DNA from: an uncultured Dorea sp.
GTDB taxonomy: Bacteria > Bacillota > Clostridia > Lachnospirales > Lachnospiraceae
DNA length: 6,288 bases
Direction of reading: 5' to 3'
Assembly (NCBI GenBank): GCA_934295165.1
Contig: CAKRAT010000084.1
Span: 1 to 6,288 of the forward strand
Shown here: piece by piece, positions 5,975-6,288 of the stretch
How positions within the stretch are numbered: position 1 is the first letter of the stretch
Layout of the letters: each line of letters starts with the position of its first letter
Position numbers and translations under genes: made by a program
The notes under the pieces: model-generated
What the model saw: only the letters and a program-made list of their open reading frames with translations
Told to the model about the DNA's origin: nothing
Databases searched by the model: none

Positions 5975-6180
5975 AACTTAAAGACAGACACAGACACCAA
6001 TGGCGGTTCCTTAACAGAGTTATATTATATAGGAACTGCTCTTTTAGAATCAGACAGTACAGCGGTCTGTTTTTAAGAAAACCATTATTATGGTTGTTAT
6101 TGCAGTTATACCTAAGCCGGTCGTTTCCCCCAAGAATGACCTTGCGAGGGTGAACTCCAATTGATATATACATCCTCTAC
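5975..6180 (+). ncRNA. hairpin-rich leader or small RNA region
   Basis: Downstream of the promoter lie, in order: GCGGTTCC/GGAACTGC (6003-6010 with 6032-6039, one G-U pair); CAGAC/GTCTG followed by five T residues (6051-6074); AACCAT/ATGGTT (6080-6085 with 6090-6095); and GGTCGTT/AATGACC (6119-6125 with 6135-6141, one G-U pair). Just beyond is TCCTC/GAGGA (6173-6177 with 6184-6188). Five successive hairpins within about 215 bases after a strong promoter suggest a structured leader or a small RNA of about 100 bases ending near 6074. It matches no riboswitch class I recognise. Confidence 0.4.
6051..6074 (+). terminator. weak terminator or attenuator hairpin in the right-hand leader
   Basis: CAGAC (6051-6055) pairs with GTCTG (6065-6069), followed by TTTTT (6070-6074). 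The stem is only 5 bases. Two upstream copies of ACAGAC (5984-5989 and 5990-5995) can pair with GTCTGT (6065-6070) over 6 bases, so they could compete with the stem as an antiterminator. Confidence 0.4.
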
Positions 6181-6288
6181 ATGGAGGAGCATTCCCCAGC
6201 TTTGTATATAAAAACAAAACTGCAATGCAACGAGGAAAAACCTCTCAATGACATACCAATAAGAAAGAGCACGACATGTTCAGATGTC
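6181..6288 (+). CDS. possible start of an unrecognised gene (partial, runs off the window)
   Basis: From ATG 6181 the frame stays open for 36 codons to the window edge (begins MEEHSPALYIKTKLQ), with an in-frame stop upstream at 6151. The composition is mixed and protein-like, but no family is recognised. There is no Shine-Dalgarno before this ATG, which sits in the loop of the TCCTC/GAGGA hairpin. An alternative start is TTG 6202, in the same frame, with GGAGGAG (6183-6189) 12 bases upstream. It may be chance. Confidence 0.3.
   Translation, partial: MEEHSPALYIKTKLQCNEEKPLNDIPIRKSTTCSDV

Noticed and set aside
5967..6173. 68-residue minus-strand ORF opposite the right-hand leader
   Set aside because: Its composition is low in complexity, it matches no family, and it lies antisense to a promoter-led hairpin region.
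1..6288. CRISPR array, insertion sequence, prophage or defence system
   Set aside because: No spaced direct repeats, transposase, integrase, tRNA-like attachment site or defence-family protein was found on either strand.

Overview
The window looks like chromosomal DNA from a low-GC Gram-positive anaerobe of the class Clostridia, most likely a Lachnospiraceae-type gut bacterium. This is an inference from the AT-rich spacers, the strong AGGAGG-type ribosome binding sites, consensus sigma-A promoters with 17-base spacers, U-tailed hairpin terminators and the protein types. No species marker is present.

Layout. Bases 1-260 hold promoter-like sites and a structured, probably transcribed region on the minus strand, leading to a gene outside the window. 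Bases 265-1453 are a monocistronic plus-strand unit for a TSUP (TauE/SafE-like) membrane permease. Bases 1506-2997 are a plus-strand unit for a neurotransmitter:sodium symporter (NSS) family amino-acid transporter. A LysR-type regulator (3122-3994, plus) follows on the same strand. A second NSS transporter (4186-5544) lies on the minus strand, convergent with the regulator, and the two share a bidirectional terminator at about 4060-4113. After a 400-base AT-rich spacer, a strong plus-strand promoter at 5940 starts a hairpin-rich leader. A possible new gene opens at 6181 and runs off the window.

How it fits together. Two related NSS transporters flank one LysR regulator. A reasonable inference is one sodium-driven amino-acid uptake module with two isoforms and a local regulator. 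The substrate cannot be read from the sequence, and the TSUP permease may be an unrelated neighbour.

The most interesting pattern is regulatory. All three transporter genes have a good sigma-A promoter followed after about 13-17 transcribed bases by an intrinsic-terminator-like hairpin with a U-rich tail, upstream of the ribosome binding site. Each would give a short RNA of about 56-60 bases unless RNA polymerase reads through. The hairpin sequences differ, so the layout is shared rather than the sequence. This suggests control by premature termination, or 5' hairpins that protect the mRNA.
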